A stretch of DNA of 6,619 bases from Selenomonas sp. (GTDB lineage Bacteria; Bacillota; Negativicutes; Selenomonadales; Selenomonadaceae), in contig JABZYJ010000105.1 in the NCBI GenBank assembly GCA_015265235.1, forward strand, positions 1-6,619, given 5' to 3'. Position numbers and translations under genes: made by a program. The notes below the pieces were generated by a model, which had not been told where the DNA came from, searched no databases, and was given only the letters and a program-made list of their open reading frames with translations. Every line of letters begins with the position of its first letter. The stretch's first letter is position 1. This document shows positions 5,939 through 6,619 of the stretch, piece after piece.

Positions 5939-6619
5939 TCATTTCTTCGGACGAATCGAAACATCCCCTGCGAGTACACGCCGCCGCCCCGTCGCTGTAT
6001 CGACAAAGAGCGCACCATCGGCGTCAATATCCGCTGCAACGCCCTCGAACGCCTCACCCGCAGGGCCGATGACACGCACCGTCTGCCCGAGCGTCACGGC
6101 GTACGTCCGCCACGCCGCAAGCACAGGAGCAAAGCCGTCGCTCTGTACCTCCCGATAAAGCGCGTCGAGCGCGCGCAGGAGTTCCTGCAAAAATGCCACA
6201 CGCGGCAGCGGCTCCCCCTTCATCTGCATCAGCGATGTCGCCGTGTCCCGCAGGTCCTCGGGAAAATCCTTGCGCGCAATATTCACATTGATGCCGATGC
6301 CGATCACGACATAGTTCACGCGATCCATCTCCGCGCTCATCTCCGTCAGGATGCCGACCAGCTTGCGTCCTTCATGGAGAATATCGTTCGGCCACTTGAT
6401 GGCGGCACGCAGGCCGAAATGCTCCATCGCACGTGCGACGGCGACCGCCGCCATCAGCGTACACTTTGGCGCGTCCTGCGGCAAAAACGTCGGACGCAGG
6501 AGAATACTCACCCAGATTCCCTTGCCGGGCGGGGAGAAGAAGGGACGTTCCATGCGGCCGCGTCCCGTCCCCTGACGGTCGGCAACAACGACCGTACCAT
6601 CCTCTGCGCCCTCATGTGC
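5939..6619 (-). CDS. birA: Biotin--[acetyl-CoA-carboxylase] ligase, C-terminal part (5' end outside window)
   Basis: The reading frame is open to the window edge, so 226 residues of a longer protein are seen; the ATG at 6553 is internal, because the conserved motif starts before it. BirA makes biotinyl-AMP and attaches biotin to carboxyl carrier proteins. Counting from the first visible residue, the fragment has ADRQGTGRGR at 13-22 followed by MERPFFSPPGKG (biotinyl-AMP binding loop), KWPNDI at 75-80, GRKLVGIL at 84-91 with K86 equivalent to the biotin-contacting lysine of E. coli BirA (K183), GIGINVN at 107-113, and a C-terminal SH3-like domain from about residue 175. Whether it also has the N-terminal DNA-binding domain of bifunctional BirA cannot be seen. 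It is the most upstream visible gene of the birA-coaX-dusB-aminopeptidase group. Confidence 0.95.
   Translation of the reverse strand, partial: AHEGAEDGTVVVADRQGTGRGRMERPFFSPPGKGIWVSILLRPTFLPQDAPKCTLMAAVAVARAMEHFGLRAAIKWPNDILHEGRKLVGILTEMSAEMDRVNYVVIGIGINVNIARKDFPEDLRDTATSLMQMKGEPLPRVAFLQELLRALDALYREVQSDGFAPVLAAWRTYAVTLGQTVRVIGPAGEAFEGVAADIDADGALFVDTATGRRRVLAGDVSIRPKK

Noticed and set aside
1..6619. A new defence, mobile or biosynthetic system, CRISPR array, tRNA, rRNA or insertion sequence
   Set aside because: All seven genes belong to well-known housekeeping or transport families. No repeat array, transposase, terminal inverted repeat or tRNA-like fold was seen on reading both strands.

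Overview
The window looks like chromosomal DNA from a GC-rich Gram-negative Firmicute of the Negativicutes, with Selenomonas and its relatives the best guess. The reason is the combination of an outer-membrane energising cassette (ExbB, ExbD, TonB) with a Firmicute-style birA-coaX-dus cluster containing type III pantothenate kinase. Taxonomy is inferred from gene content and base composition only; no search was run. All seven genes lie on the minus strand, so they are read from high to low coordinates.

Upstream group (6619 down to 2740): the C-terminal part of biotin-protein ligase birA runs in from the window edge. It is followed by coaX (TTG start), a DusB-type tRNA-dihydrouridine synthase (GTG start, overlapping the coaX stop by 4 nt) and an M18 zinc aminopeptidase 16 bp further on. 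Spacing and overlaps suggest one operon. It ends at a strong intrinsic terminator (2680-2724) with a 15-bp stem and a U-rich tail, oriented for the minus strand.

Middle (2668 down to 1385): a 158-bp intergenic region holds that terminator and candidate promoter elements. It is followed by a single class I/II PLP-dependent aminotransferase of unknown substrate, with a strong ribosome binding site.

Downstream group (1384 down to 1): an AT-rich 155-bp intergenic region carries a near-consensus sigma-70 promoter (TTGACA, 17 bp, TATACT). A dyad is centred on its -35 box, and a Fur-like sequence overlaps it. The tightly packed exbB-exbD-tonB genes follow, and tonB is cut by the window edge. ExbB and ExbD form the proton-driven motor and TonB passes the energy to outer-membrane receptors, so iron or siderophore control is plausible but not proven.

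I see no mobile element, CRISPR array, tRNA or rRNA, and no sign of a new defence or biosynthetic system. The most interesting points are the regulatory layout before exbB and some small start-codon and motif peculiarities.
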